Assembly (NCBI GenBank): GCA_946414885.1
Contig: CAMKQH010000005.1
Coordinates: 1 to 64,000, forward strand
Length of the DNA: 64,000 nucleotides
Direction: 5' to 3'
Source: an uncultured Lachnospiraceae bacterium
Lineage (GTDB): Bacteria; Bacillota; Clostridia; Lachnospirales; Lachnospiraceae
The stretch's first letter is position 1. Each line of letters starts with the position of its first letter. The translations under genes were made by a program, and so were the position numbers. Shown here piece by piece: positions 18,101 to 26,275 of this stretch. Below the pieces are notes generated by a model, which did no database searches, had not been told where the DNA came from, and worked only from the letters and a program-made list of their open reading frames with translations.

Positions 18101-19272
18101 CCAGCATGGACATGTCGGCGCTGGGCGGAAGCGGCATTTCCATCCAGGTGCGCGGACGTGACCTGGATACCCTGCGCACCATCGCCAGGGACGTGGCAGC
18201 CATCGTGAGGGAGACGGAAGGAACCGCAGAAGTCTCGGACGGACTTGCGGAATCCGGAACTGAACTCCGGATTCACGTAAAGAAGGAAGAAGCCGTGAAA
18301 TATGGTCTCACCGTGGCGCAGGTGTTCTCGCAGGTGATGGAGAAGGTGGCGGCGGCCAACGCATCCACCGTGCTTTCCGGAAATGATCAGGATTACAGCG
18401 TATACGTAAAGAATGACAGCGATGAGGAACTGACCAGACAGCTGCTCAAGGAGATCGAAGTGAACGGAACCGGCGAGAATCAGGCACCCGTAAAGGTGAA
18501 GCTTTCCGAGATCGCCGACTTCGAGGATGAAAAATCCCTGGATTCCATCAACAGAATCGATCAGTCCAGATACATATCCGTAACAGCGCAGATCGCAGAC
18601 GGTTACAATATTGGTAAGGTTTCGACGGTGCTTGAGGACCGATTGAAGGATTATCCGATGCCGGAAGGATACCGTCTGGTATATTCCGGTGAGAACGAAA
18701 CGATCAATGACGCGCTGGGACAGCTCCTTTTGATGCTTCTTTTGGCCGTGGTATTTATGTACCTGATCATGGTGGCGCAGTTCCAGTCCCTTTTGTCGCC
18801 GTTCATCATCATGTTCACGATCCCGCTGGCATTTACGGGTGGATTCTTCGGACTTTACTTTAGCAACAGCGAGATCAGCGTCGTCGCAATGATCGGTTTT
18901 GTCATGTTGTCTGGCATTATCGTGAATAACGGCATTGTGCTGATCGATTACATGAACCAGCTCCGGGATGAGGGCATGGATCGCAAGACCGCCATTCTGA
19001 CCGCAGGAAAGACGAGACTCCGTCCCGTTTTGATGACGGCCCTGACGACGATCCTTGCATTGTCTACCATGGTATTTTCCAATGACATGGGATCTGCCAT
19101 GGGCAAGCCCATGGCCATCGTTACCATTGGCGGCCTGCTCTACGGAACCGTGCTTACTTTGGTGGTGATCCCTTGCGTATATGACATATTTACGCGGGGC
19201 CGCGACAGGAAGAAGGAGAAGGCGGAAAAGCAGGAAAAGGCCGTGGAACCAGTTGTTTTTACGGAAGAATAA
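15160..19272 (+). CDS. RND-family efflux permease with coiled-coil insertion
   Basis: A 1370-residue AcrB/MMPL-like proton-driven permease. Core features are TM1 at about 10-30, two clusters of TM segments (about 665-870 and 1185-1350), and repeated porter domains with ALGIGMLVDNSIVVIENI and MLSGIIVNNGIVLIDYMNQ, the TM4/TM10 regions. Residues about 200-522 are an insertion in the first porter domain: heptad-like xxLxxGxxx repeats (DGRQKIEDGQKELDDGKQ), an acidic Gly/Ser/Glu linker (about 322-367) and a second coiled coil. Normal RND sequence resumes at LTVATVEGLLKAQN. No membrane-fusion protein or outer-membrane channel gene adjoins, as expected in a monoderm. GGAGG at 15146-15150 supports ATG 15160. 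Substrate unknown. Confidence 0.88.
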   Translation: MSGFSVRKPYTVLVGVILAIVLGVVSFTKTTTDLLPNISLPYVIVVTTYPGASPETVETVVTQPVEAGMATVSNIESIQSVSSDSYSMVILEFAQSTNMDSISLEIREKLDQIKGYWDDSVGNPMIMKLNPNMLPVMIAAIGVDGMDDAQISSYVEDELMPELESLEGVASASATGLLEKSVHVMIRQEKVDQVNEKIRAAIDKKMEDAAKELADGRQKIEDGQKELDDGKQGILDGKQGLLDGQKQLEEGKQQLAEKQEETLKQLAATKSMLSTAKTQLEATKVTMTLAKGVIDPLMAQLNDLENRLNTFRENMEKLRDQMQNPDNGNSEPGTEEGGEEGSGEGTGESGTGEASGDGQQEEKPDEEQQIREALKALREQILQSQFLKDAAEQVPALKDALTRLEQMNPDEDPVTLLGVLKNTIQTLQNTIESTSKMLDVNLATVNQGLEAVEKGELTAAIEFANASAGITLGEYKMELGKSQLDAAEEQLKSGQEQLDQALEKIEEGEKQLQEARESAYEQADVKNVLTVATVEGLLKAQNFSMPAGYVTEEGVSYLIRVGDKPRSAEELQAMPLIDLHMEGLEAITLGDVADVFYADNSDSIYTNVNGSAGVMLSLQKQTGYSTGDVSDKLKERFDKLMKEDSNLHVITLMDQGIYIDLVMDSIISNILFGGGLAILILLIFLRDLRPTMVVAFSIPISLVTAIVCMYFSGVTLNVISLSGLALGIGMLVDNSIVVIENIYRMRGEGASMKDAAIQGAKEVAGAIMASTLTTVCVFLPIVFTEGITRQLFVDMGLTIAFSLFASLAVALTVVPAMASKMLTGSSLKKETKFFEWIIKGYGKLLAGALKVKPLVFLLVIGLLTLSGYAAYSKGTAFMPAMDSPQMTVNVTLDDSAKLSETAELTDQIVDMLLAMEDVTDAGAMTSSGSSILGMLGGGGAENASTIYVVTKEDKKYNNDELASQILQMTEDLPAKISVETSSMDMSALGGSGISIQVRGRDLDTLRTIARDVAAIVRETEGTAEVSDGLAESGTELRIHVKKEEAVKYGLTVAQVFSQVMEKVAAANASTVLSGNDQDYSVYVKNDSDEELTRQLLKEIEVNGTGENQAPVKVKLSEIADFEDEKSLDSINRIDQSRYISVTAQIADGYNIGKVSTVLEDRLKDYPMPEGYRLVYSGENETINDALGQLLLMLLLAVVFMYLIMVAQFQSLLSPFIIMFTIPLAFTGGFFGLYFSNSEISVVAMIGFVMLSGIIVNNGIVLIDYMNQLRDEGMDRKTAILTAGKTRLRPVLMTALTTILALSTMVFSNDMGSAMGKPMAIVTIGGLLYGTVLTLVVIPCVYDIFTRGRDRKKEKAEKQEKAVEPVVFTEE

Positions 19273-19301
19273 AAAATAAATCGAAAAAGTAAATTTTCAT
19301 A

Positions 19302-19330
19302 TTGACAGAATCGAAAACATTTGTTAAGAT
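19302..19330 (+). promoter_or_regulatory. Promoter of tRNA-Thr
   Basis: TTGACA (19302-19307), 17 bases, TAAGAT (19325-19330), 33 bases before the tRNA gene. Confidence 0.85.
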
Positions 19331-19362
19331 GGTACACGGTGATTGCGAGAGCAAGTCCTAAT

Positions 19363-19435
19363 GCTGCTGTGGCTCAGTCGGTAGAGCGTCACATTGGTAA
19401 TGTGGAGGTCACCGGTTCGATTCCGGTCAGCAGCT
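19363..19435 (+). tRNA. tRNA-Thr (GGT anticodon)
   Basis: Full cloverleaf: acceptor GCTGCTG/CAGCAGC (19363-19369 with 19428-19434), D-stem GCTC/GAGC, anticodon stem 19389-19393 with 19401-19405 and loop TTGGTAA with GGT at 19396-19398, and T-stem ACCGG/CCGGT. The discriminator is T and CCA is not encoded. Flanked by its own promoter and terminator, so it is a single-gene unit. Confidence 0.95.
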
Positions 19436-19447
19436 CACTTAAAAGAG

Positions 19448-19484
19448 AGAGTCATGAGACATTTTTGTCCCATGACTCTTTTTT
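19448..19484 (+). terminator. Terminator after tRNA-Thr
   Basis: AGAGTCATG (19448-19456) pairs with CATGACTCT (19471-19479), followed by TTTTTT. Confidence 0.93.
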
Positions 19485-19501
19485 CGTGCAAAAAAATCCT
19501 G

Positions 19502-19529
19502 TTGCTAACTTTACCCTAATTGATATAAT
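19502..19529 (+). promoter_or_regulatory. Putative promoter of the sugar-sensor genes
   Basis: TTGCTA (19502-19507), 16 bases, perfect TATAAT (19524-19529), 34 bases before the first gene of the sensor operon. Confidence 0.65.
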
Positions 19530-19563
19530 GGATTTAGCATCGTTTTGCTTATGGAGTAAGGAC

Positions 19564-20574
19564 ATGAGAGGAAGAAAGAGGTATTTGGGAATTTCCGTTT
19601 TTACGGGAATTTTCTTCCTGCTGACGCTGGGAATCGGACTTGCATTTTTTTATAATGCCCGCGAATTACAGCAGGAACAGGAAAAATTATATAAAGCACG
19701 CTATGCGATGATCGTTGAAGATAGAAAAACGCCGTTTTGGCAGTCTGCCTATGAGGGGGCAAGGCAGGAAGGCGCAAACAGGGACATTCTTGTGGAGCTT
19801 GCCGGAACGGAGCTTTCCAAGGATTATTCCATGGCAGATCTCATGCGAATTGCCATTTATTCAAAGGTGGACGGCATCATCCTCGAAGCGGATGAAAGCC
19901 GCGAGATGACGGCCCTCATCAACGAGGCCGTTGCCCAGGGGATCAACGTGGTGACAATCTACAGCGACAACGCGCAGAGCGACAGATGCAGCTTTGTCGG
20001 CGTAGGCGGCTATAAATTGGGACAGGAATATGGCCGCGAGGTATTAAAATGTGCAGTGGAAGGGGAGACTCTCAAGGTTGCCGTTTTGGTGAGTTCCACG
20101 GCGAATGACACGGGGCAGAACATTCTGTATTCCGGCATTCAGGATACGGTGGACAGGCGTGAAAACAAGGACGCGCAGATTGAACTCTCCCTGGTCCAGG
20201 TCGACAATACGAACGCCTTTTCCGTGGAAGAGTCCATCCGTGACCTGTTTATGGAGGAAGAGCTTCCGGACGTGATCGTGTGTCTGGACGAACTGAATAC
20301 AACTTGTACCTATCAGGCAGTGGTTGATTACAACAAGGTTGGATTGGTAAAGATCCTTGGGTATTATGAGTCGGATACCATATTAAAGGCGATCGAGCGT
20401 AAGGTAATCGGAGCCACGCTGACCGTCAACACGGAACAAATGGGAAGGTATTGCGTGAAGGCACTGACGGAGTATCGTGAGATTGGGACGACCAGTCAGT
20501 ACAGCACCGTTGACGTGAAAATGATCGATAACAGCAACGTGTCGCAATACGTGGTGGATGCCCATGCAAAGTAG
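19564..20574 (+). CDS. Membrane-anchored sugar-binding sensor protein (XylFII-like)
   Basis: A 336-residue protein with a short basic N-terminus, one transmembrane segment (about 8-29, no lipobox cysteine) and an external type I periplasmic-binding fold (Peripla_BP_4/RbsB class; YAMIVEDRKTPFWQSAYEGARQEG, VDGIILEAD, GINVVTIYSD). The membrane-anchored form next to a YesM-like kinase matches the XylFII-LytS-YesN three-component arrangement. There the anchored binding protein passes the sugar signal to the kinase rather than to a transporter. The start at ATG 19564 follows GGAG at 19553-19556; the frame is open further upstream through the tRNA gene. It overlaps the kinase gene by 11 bases. Confidence 0.78.
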   Translation: MRGRKRYLGISVFTGIFFLLTLGIGLAFFYNARELQQEQEKLYKARYAMIVEDRKTPFWQSAYEGARQEGANRDILVELAGTELSKDYSMADLMRIAIYSKVDGIILEADESREMTALINEAVAQGINVVTIYSDNAQSDRCSFVGVGGYKLGQEYGREVLKCAVEGETLKVAVLVSSTANDTGQNILYSGIQDTVDRRENKDAQIELSLVQVDNTNAFSVEESIRDLFMEEELPDVIVCLDELNTTCTYQAVVDYNKVGLVKILGYYESDTILKAIERKVIGATLTVNTEQMGRYCVKALTEYREIGTTSQYSTVDVKMIDNSNVSQYVVDAHAK

Positions 20575-22030
20575 AATACAAAACCTTTCCGTACAGGGAA
20601 AGATCACCTGGATCCTGGTCACCGCGAATCTGTTTATCTTTATTACGATCCTCCTGTTGTTTGGAGGCATCAATCAGATTTCCGACCGCATTGACGCGGT
20701 GTACCGGGAGAATCTAAAACTGAATGAACTGTCTTCGGCGCTTCTTGGCGTACAGGACAGCATGGAAGCATACCTGAGCGCCAGAACGTCTGACTCACTG
20801 GAAGAGTTTTTCCGGAATGAGCAGATCTTTTCCACCATGATACAGGAGCAGGAGCAGCAGGTTACGGGAACGGCCTTTGGATACATGGAAAAGAGCATTT
20901 ATGCGATGTCCGGGACGTACGTGGAGCTGGTGGACCAGACGATCGAGGCAAAGCGCGGAAGAAACGTGGAAAAATACCGCATCCGCTATGAGAACGCAAC
21001 GCAGGTGTATGATTACATCCAGTCCCATATCGAGAGTCTGAACCAGAAGCGTTTTGAAGAGAACTCCAAGACCTACAGCGTCGTGCTTGAGCGGTTCCGT
21101 ACGTTTGAGACTGCGGGAAGCTGGCTCATGACGTTTGTGCTTGTGGGTAACATCTTTATCATCGTAAAGCTGATCGGAACGATCATCAGCCCGCTAAAAC
21201 AGCTTGCGGGATATGCGGATCAGGTCTCCGCGGGTAACTTTGACATCGAGATCACGCCTACGGAGAGCAAGGATGAGATCGGCGTCGTGACGAGGGCCTT
21301 CCAGAAGATGGTGGTGAGCATCCGGCAATACATTGAGAAGCTTAGACAGAGCATGGAGGTCGAGCAGGAGCTGAAGGAGAAAGAGCTCCTGATGGAGACC
21401 CACTTAAAGGATGCCAAGCTTAAGTACCTTCAAGCGCAGATCAATCCACATTTTCTGTTTAACACGCTGAACGCCGCCGCACAGCTATCCATGCTGGAGG
21501 AGGCGGACAGAACCTACGATTACCTGCAGAACGTGGCGAATTTCTTCCGCTATAACGTAAAGAATGCGGACGAGATCGTGACGCTTGGGCAGGAACTGGA
21601 TTTGATCGATTATTACATTTACATTTTGAATGTTCGCTTTTCCGGTGACATTCACTATGAAAAGCATGCAGACGAGAAATACCTGATGTTGAACATGCCC
21701 GGCATGATCCTTCAGCCCATCGTGGAAAACTGCGTGCGCCACGGAATTCATGAGATGGAAGGCGACGGAAAGATCTGGCTGACCGTCGGGGAGAAGGATG
21801 GCAGGGTTTACGTTTCCATCAGGGATAACGGCGTCGGCATGAGTCAGGACGTCATCCAAAAGGTGCTTGACGGTGAATGGCGCCCGGATGACAACGTCAA
21901 GAATTCAAACGGCGTCGGCATGGACAACGTTATTGCCAGGCTTCGGTTGTATCAAAAGAGGGATGACGTAATGGAAATCCACAGTGCGGGGGAAAATCTG
22001 GGTACGGAATTTATTGTTTACGTTCAATAG
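20564..22030 (+). CDS. Sensor histidine kinase, YesM/LytS type
   Basis: A 488-residue membrane kinase. It has TM1 at about 15-38, an extracellular four-helix-like sensor region (about 39-185), TM2 at about 186-206, a HAMP linker (SPLKQLAGYADQVSAGNFDIEI), the His_kinase domain with QINPHFLFN, where H296 is the phosphorylated histidine, and an HATPase domain with N box IVENCVRHGI and G boxes DNGVGM and SNGVGMDNV. GGTGG at 20553-20557 favours ATG 20564 over ATG 20558. Overlap with the upstream sensor gene and 12-base spacing to the regulator show translational coupling. Confidence 0.92.
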   Translation: MQSRIQNLSVQGKITWILVTANLFIFITILLLFGGINQISDRIDAVYRENLKLNELSSALLGVQDSMEAYLSARTSDSLEEFFRNEQIFSTMIQEQEQQVTGTAFGYMEKSIYAMSGTYVELVDQTIEAKRGRNVEKYRIRYENATQVYDYIQSHIESLNQKRFEENSKTYSVVLERFRTFETAGSWLMTFVLVGNIFIIVKLIGTIISPLKQLAGYADQVSAGNFDIEITPTESKDEIGVVTRAFQKMVVSIRQYIEKLRQSMEVEQELKEKELLMETHLKDAKLKYLQAQINPHFLFNTLNAAAQLSMLEEADRTYDYLQNVANFFRYNVKNADEIVTLGQELDLIDYYIYILNVRFSGDIHYEKHADEKYLMLNMPGMILQPIVENCVRHGIHEMEGDGKIWLTVGEKDGRVYVSIRDNGVGMSQDVIQKVLDGEWRPDDNVKNSNGVGMDNVIARLRLYQKRDDVMEIHSAGENLGTEFIVYVQ

Positions 22031-22042
22031 GGAGTGAGACGC

Positions 22043-23638
22043 ATGTATAAAATTATGTTGGCGGACGACGAGGGAATCGTGATCGACTCCCTGAAGTATG
22101 TCATCGACAAGGAATTCGGCAAGGAATGCGAAGTGGCATTTGCCAAGACGGGAAGAAAGGTGATCGAGCTTGCGGAGGCCTTTCGTCCGGACATTGCCAT
22201 CGTGGACATTCAGATGCCCGGCATCAATGGAATCGACGCGATGAAGGAAATACGCCGCACCAATGACAAAGTGATCTTCATCGTGATGAGCGCTTATGAT
22301 AAGTTCGATTATGCCCAGGAAGCGATGAAGGTGGGCGTGCTTGAGTATATCATGAAGCCCATGGACAAGAACAAGATCATTGCGACCCTTAGGAAAGCCA
22401 TGGAGATCGTGGACCGTGAGCGAAGGAGAAGAAGCGATGACCTAAAGATCCGCGAGAAGTTAGAGACGGTGGTTCCCATCATCGAGAGCGGCCTGATCTA
22501 CAATCTCTTGTTCCAGAAAATGGACGGCGAGGCGGTGGAGAACTATAAGACGCTGCTTGGCTTGGAGCAGGATCACTTTTATATGCTGGCCATGGTCTTT
22601 GGGGATGACCAGGAGGGGAATCATCTGACTAACATGGTGGGCAGCAGCGTAAAGATGCAAAAGTTCTACCGCGACGTCAGAGAGTACGTAAAAGAGGAAT
22701 TCCCCTGCGTGATGGGGAATGCCATGGCAAACAAGATCGCGGTGCTGGTCCCTTACGCGCAGACGGAGATGGACTACAACGAAAGGATTTTCCTAATCGA
22801 GCGTGCAAGGGAATTGGTGCGCCGCATGCGGGGACGCGTTGACATTCGTTTCCGCATTGGCATCGGAGGCGTCGGGACCCTTGACGAGATGGCGAGATCC
22901 TATGAGGATGCGCTTCGCGCGCTGTCCCTTGATGAGGGAAGCGTCGTGCACGCGGACGACATGCAGCTTCACGGAACCTATGATGAAGATTATCCCGTGG
23001 AACTGGAAAAACAGCTCTTTGACCGCATGGAACAGGGAGATCTGAACGGAGCCATCACGGCGGCAAGGAATTTCTTCTCCTGGATGAAGGAGAGCAATTC
23101 TTCGGATCTCATGGACATCCGGTTAAAGATCTTGGAGTTTGTGTTGCTGGCGGAAAAGCTTGCCTTCTCCAAAGGCGGCAGGGTGTATCATTTCAACGAC
23201 AGGAAGGATTACCTGCCGGAGATCATGGGAAGCAGCGATCTTTCAGAGCTTCAGACGTGGTTTCTGAACAAGATCACGGACGCCTGCCAGCTGATCATTG
23301 GCAATCAGCAGGAGAAGGCTCAGGGAACCATCGATCAGGCCGTGCAATATATCAAGACGCATTATCAGAAGGATATTTCACTTGTGGACGTCTCCAGACA
23401 GGTGGACGTGAGCCCCTATTACTTTAGCAAGATCTTTAAGGATTCGACGGGAGAAAACTTCATTGACTACCTGACGAACCTTAGGATGGAAAAGGCGAAG
23501 GCGCTATTGAAGGAGACGGATTCTTCCATCAAGGAGATCTGCGTGCAGGTGGGATATTCCGAGCCGAATTACTTCAGCCGCACTTTTAAGAAGAACGTGG
23601 GAGTGACGCCTACGGAGTACAAGGAAGGGATCCGGTAG
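22043..23638 (+). CDS. Response regulator with AraC DNA-binding domain, YesN type
   Basis: A 531-residue regulator: receiver domain (1-120) with acidic pocket DDE and phospho-acceptor D55 in VDIQMPG, a middle domain of about 280 residues, and two C-terminal helix-turn-helix units of the AraC family (about 430-530; DVSRQVDVSPYYFSKIFKDSTGENF, ICVQVGYSEPNYFSRTFKKNVGVTPTEYK). It is the likely partner of the kinase upstream and probably activates the sugar uptake genes downstream. GGGAG before ATG 22043 supports this start over GTG 22034. Confidence 0.92.
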   Translation: MYKIMLADDEGIVIDSLKYVIDKEFGKECEVAFAKTGRKVIELAEAFRPDIAIVDIQMPGINGIDAMKEIRRTNDKVIFIVMSAYDKFDYAQEAMKVGVLEYIMKPMDKNKIIATLRKAMEIVDRERRRRSDDLKIREKLETVVPIIESGLIYNLLFQKMDGEAVENYKTLLGLEQDHFYMLAMVFGDDQEGNHLTNMVGSSVKMQKFYRDVREYVKEEFPCVMGNAMANKIAVLVPYAQTEMDYNERIFLIERARELVRRMRGRVDIRFRIGIGGVGTLDEMARSYEDALRALSLDEGSVVHADDMQLHGTYDEDYPVELEKQLFDRMEQGDLNGAITAARNFFSWMKESNSSDLMDIRLKILEFVLLAEKLAFSKGGRVYHFNDRKDYLPEIMGSSDLSELQTWFLNKITDACQLIIGNQQEKAQGTIDQAVQYIKTHYQKDISLVDVSRQVDVSPYYFSKIFKDSTGENFIDYLTNLRMEKAKALLKETDSSIKEICVQVGYSEPNYFSRTFKKNVGVTPTEYKEGIR

Positions 23639-23678
23639 GGGGCTGCGGTGGTTTTAGAGGGGGAAAGGGAGTTTCGTT

Positions 23679-24791
23679 ATGTGGAAGGTTTGGAAACAAA
23701 AAAGAAAGGGCATATGCAGGAAGATCGCGGGACTGTGTCTTATGGCGGGCGCGTTATGTCTTCTGGGGGCTTGCAAGGGCGTGGAAAAGAAAAGCGCCGG
23801 CGCCGCAGACCAGGCGGACAAGCCCATACGCATAGGCATGTCCTTTGATTCCTTCGTCATTGAGAGATGGCAGAGGGACAGGGACGTCTTCGTGTCCGTT
23901 GCCAAAGAGTTGGGCGCTGAAGTGAACGTGCAGAGCGCAAACGGAGAGATCGAGCAGCAGGAAAAGCAGATCCAGTACTTTATCGATCAGGGAATGGACG
24001 TCATCGTCATCATCTGCATTGATTCCCAGTCGCTGAAGGAGAGCGTCAAGAAGGCAAAGGCGGCGGGGATCAAGGTCATCGCCTATGACAGACTCATCAT
24101 GAACGCCGACGTGGATCTCTACATTTCCTTCGACAATGAGATGGTTGGAACGATGATGGGACAGGCGCTCATAAATAACGGACTTGCGGGAAAGAAGGTG
24201 TTGATGCTGGGAGGCCCGCTGCAGGATAACAACGTACCGCTGGTGGAGAGTGCCTTTAAGTCGGTCATGGATGCCAACAACGTAGAGATCCTGGATTCCT
24301 TCCACGCGGAAGGCTGGAGGGCTGAGGAGGCGGCAGAATATATCTACCGCAATCCAAGAATGGCGGCGCAGGCTGACGCGGTGATGTGTGGCAATGACAA
24401 CCTCGCCAGTTCCGTCGTGAGGGCGCTTGCGGAGAGCAGATTGGCGGGAACGATCCCGGTGACCGGCCAGGATGCGGACCTTGAGGCCTGCCAGAGAATC
24501 GTCGAGGGAACGCAGATCATGACGGTATATAAGCCCGTGGAGCGCCTCGCAAAGCAGGCAGCGGAATGTGCGATCTATCTGGCGAAGGGTGAGAGCCTTT
24601 CGGATGCCTTGGGACTGGAACAGGTATCGTCGATCGACGACGGATCGCATTACGTACCCTTTGTGAAACTGGCTCCGATCAGCGTTACGAAGGAAAACAT
24701 TGACGAAGTGATCATTGGCAGCGGATTCCACATGAAAGAGGACGTGTATCTGAACGTACCGGATGAGATGAAAAAGGATAAGAAGAAATAG
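23679..24791 (+). CDS. Sugar-binding lipoprotein, XylF/RbsB family
   Basis: A 370-residue exported lipoprotein: basic N-terminus, hydrophobic stretch and lipobox LLGAC at about residues 29-33, then a type I binding-protein fold (IRIGMSFDSFVIERWQRDRDVF, MDVIVIICIDSQS, IKVIAYDRLIMNADV). The segment AYDRLIMN is shared with the ChvE-like protein at 24966, so both probably bind pentoses or related monosaccharides. It directly follows the YesN regulator (40 bases) and precedes a terminator, so it belongs to the sensing operon rather than the transport operon. A role as an accessory ligand carrier for the sensor is inference. Confidence 0.85.
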   Translation: MWKVWKQKRKGICRKIAGLCLMAGALCLLGACKGVEKKSAGAADQADKPIRIGMSFDSFVIERWQRDRDVFVSVAKELGAEVNVQSANGEIEQQEKQIQYFIDQGMDVIVIICIDSQSLKESVKKAKAAGIKVIAYDRLIMNADVDLYISFDNEMVGTMMGQALINNGLAGKKVLMLGGPLQDNNVPLVESAFKSVMDANNVEILDSFHAEGWRAEEAAEYIYRNPRMAAQADAVMCGNDNLASSVVRALAESRLAGTIPVTGQDADLEACQRIVEGTQIMTVYKPVERLAKQAAECAIYLAKGESLSDALGLEQVSSIDDGSHYVPFVKLAPISVTKENIDEVIIGSGFHMKEDVYLNVPDEMKKDKKK

Positions 24792-24810
24792 AACAGCAAA
24801 TAATTGCGAT

Positions 24811-24855
24811 AAAGACCGCGTTAGCACAAAAAAATGCTAGCACGGTCTTTTTTTG
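24811..24855 (+). terminator. Terminator after the sugar-binding lipoprotein gene
   Basis: A 16-base stem (24811-24826 with 24835-24850, two mismatched or wobble positions) followed by a run of T from 24848. The T-run overlaps the -35 box of the next promoter. Confidence 0.88.
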
Positions 24856-24881
24856 ACTTTTTTTAAGCGTAAAAATATACA
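24853..24881 (+). promoter_or_regulatory. Promoter of the ChvE/MmsAB transporter operon
   Basis: TTGACT (24853-24858), 17 bases, TATACA (24876-24881). A leader of about 75 bases precedes the coding start. Confidence 0.75.
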
Positions 24882-24965
24882 GAAGGCCGTAAGATAATCC
24901 TATTTTATCCATGCTAATATTTAGTCGTCAACAAAAACAAAGCTTGCTTAGGGAGGTATAAGCAC

Positions 24966-26123
24966 ATGAAGAGAAAGTTATGTAGTATTCTGCTGGCGGG
25001 TGTCCTGGCATTAGGTACCCTGGCAGGATGTGGTTCCGCGACGGGTTCCACGGATGGTTCTACGAGCGCTGGAAATGATTCCGGCAAGGTAAGTCAGGAA
25101 GCTGCTGCTTCTTCAGAGGCTGGCGGACAGGAAGCAACGACGAAGACTGGCAAGGTTGGCGTGGCAATGCCCACCAAGGATCTCCAGAGATGGAATCAGG
25201 ACGGCGCCAACATGGAGAAGGAACTGAAGGCAGCTGGTTACGAAGTTGTTTTGGATTATGCTTCCAATGACATCGCAACGCAGGTTACCCAGATCGAGAA
25301 CATGATCAACTCGGGATGTGACATCCTTGTTATCGCTTCCATCGACGGTGATTCCCTTGGAACCGTTCTGGATCAGGCTAAGGAAAAGAACATTCCCGTT
25401 ATCGCTTACGACCGTTTGATCATGAATTCCGACGCAGTTACTTATTACGCAACGTTTGATAACTATATGGTTGGTACCAAGCAGGGCGAGTACATCAGAG
25501 ACAGCCTGAAGCTTGACAGCACCTCTGGCCCTTACAACATCGAGCTGGTTACCGGTGACCCTGGTGACAACAACGCTAGATACTTCTTCGGCGGCGCTAT
25601 GGACGTTCTTCAGCCTTACATCACTGCTGGTAAGCTGGTTGTTAAGTCCGGCCAGACCGAGTTCAAGGAAGTTGCTACCGCTAGCTGGGCAACTGAGAAC
25701 GCACAGAGCAGAATGGATGCCATCATTTCCGCATATTATGCAGACGGAACCCAGCTGGATGCAGTTCTTTGCTCCAACGACTCCACCGCACTTGGCGTTA
25801 CCAACGCTTTGGAAGCTAACTACGTTGGAAGCTGGCCCATCATCACCGGTCAGGACTGCGATGTTGCTAACGTAAAGAACATGCTGAATGACAAACAGTC
25901 CATGTCCATCTTCAAGGATACCAGAACTCTGGCATCCAAGGTTGTTGAGATGGTTGACGCCATCCTTAAGGGCGGCGAGGCACCCGTTAACGACACTGAG
26001 ACCTATAACAATGGCGTGAAGGTTGTTCCTTCCTTCCTTTGCGAGCCGGTATTCGCAGATAAGAACAACTACAAGAAGATCCTTATCGATTCCGGTTACT
26101 ACAAAGAGGACGAACTGAAGTAA
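24966..26123 (+). CDS. chvE: Multiple-sugar ABC transporter substrate-binding lipoprotein
   Basis: A 385-residue lipoprotein with signal peptide and lipobox LAGCG (cysteine at about residue 22). A Ser/Gly/Ala/Glu-rich linker (about 23-60) leads to a ChvE-type binding domain (VGVAMPTKDLQRWNQDG, VIAYDRLIMNSDAVTYYATFDNYMVG, LVTGDPGDNNA, LCSNDSTALGV, ITGQDCD). ChvE/GguAB systems import xylose, arabinose, glucose or galactose. The site GGGAGG at 24951-24956 lies 9 bases before ATG. Its codon choice (many GTT/GCT) differs from neighbours and is typical of a very highly expressed gene. The hairpin after it separates it from the ATPase gene. Confidence 0.9.
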   Translation: MKRKLCSILLAGVLALGTLAGCGSATGSTDGSTSAGNDSGKVSQEAAASSEAGGQEATTKTGKVGVAMPTKDLQRWNQDGANMEKELKAAGYEVVLDYASNDIATQVTQIENMINSGCDILVIASIDGDSLGTVLDQAKEKNIPVIAYDRLIMNSDAVTYYATFDNYMVGTKQGEYIRDSLKLDSTSGPYNIELVTGDPGDNNARYFFGGAMDVLQPYITAGKLVVKSGQTEFKEVATASWATENAQSRMDAIISAYYADGTQLDAVLCSNDSTALGVTNALEANYVGSWPIITGQDCDVANVKNMLNDKQSMSIFKDTRTLASKVVEMVDAILKGGEAPVNDTETYNNGVKVVPSFLCEPVFADKNNYKKILIDSGYYKEDELK

Positions 26124-26172
26124 TACAACGTCTTATCATCTTGCCAAAACGATGATTGACACATAACAAGCT

Positions 26173-26195
26173 AGGCGGGCGGGTTTATCCCGCCT
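26173..26195 (+). other. Intercistronic hairpin between chvE and mmsA
   Basis: AGGCGGG (26173-26179) pairs with CCCGCCT (26189-26195). No T-run follows, so it looks like a 3' stabiliser or partial stop that raises binding-protein mRNA over the downstream genes. Confidence 0.55.
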
Positions 26196-26275
26196 GCTGT
26201 CTGTAAAAACGCAGCGCATGGCGCGTAAATCATTATTTTAGAGTAAATGCTGGCGACCGGCAGGGAGGAAAGTAA

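Noticed and set aside
19321..19563. N-terminal extension of the sugar-sensor protein through tRNA-Thr
   Set aside because: The tRNA gene, its terminator and a TATAAT box occupy this stretch; the true start at 19564 has GGAG upstream.
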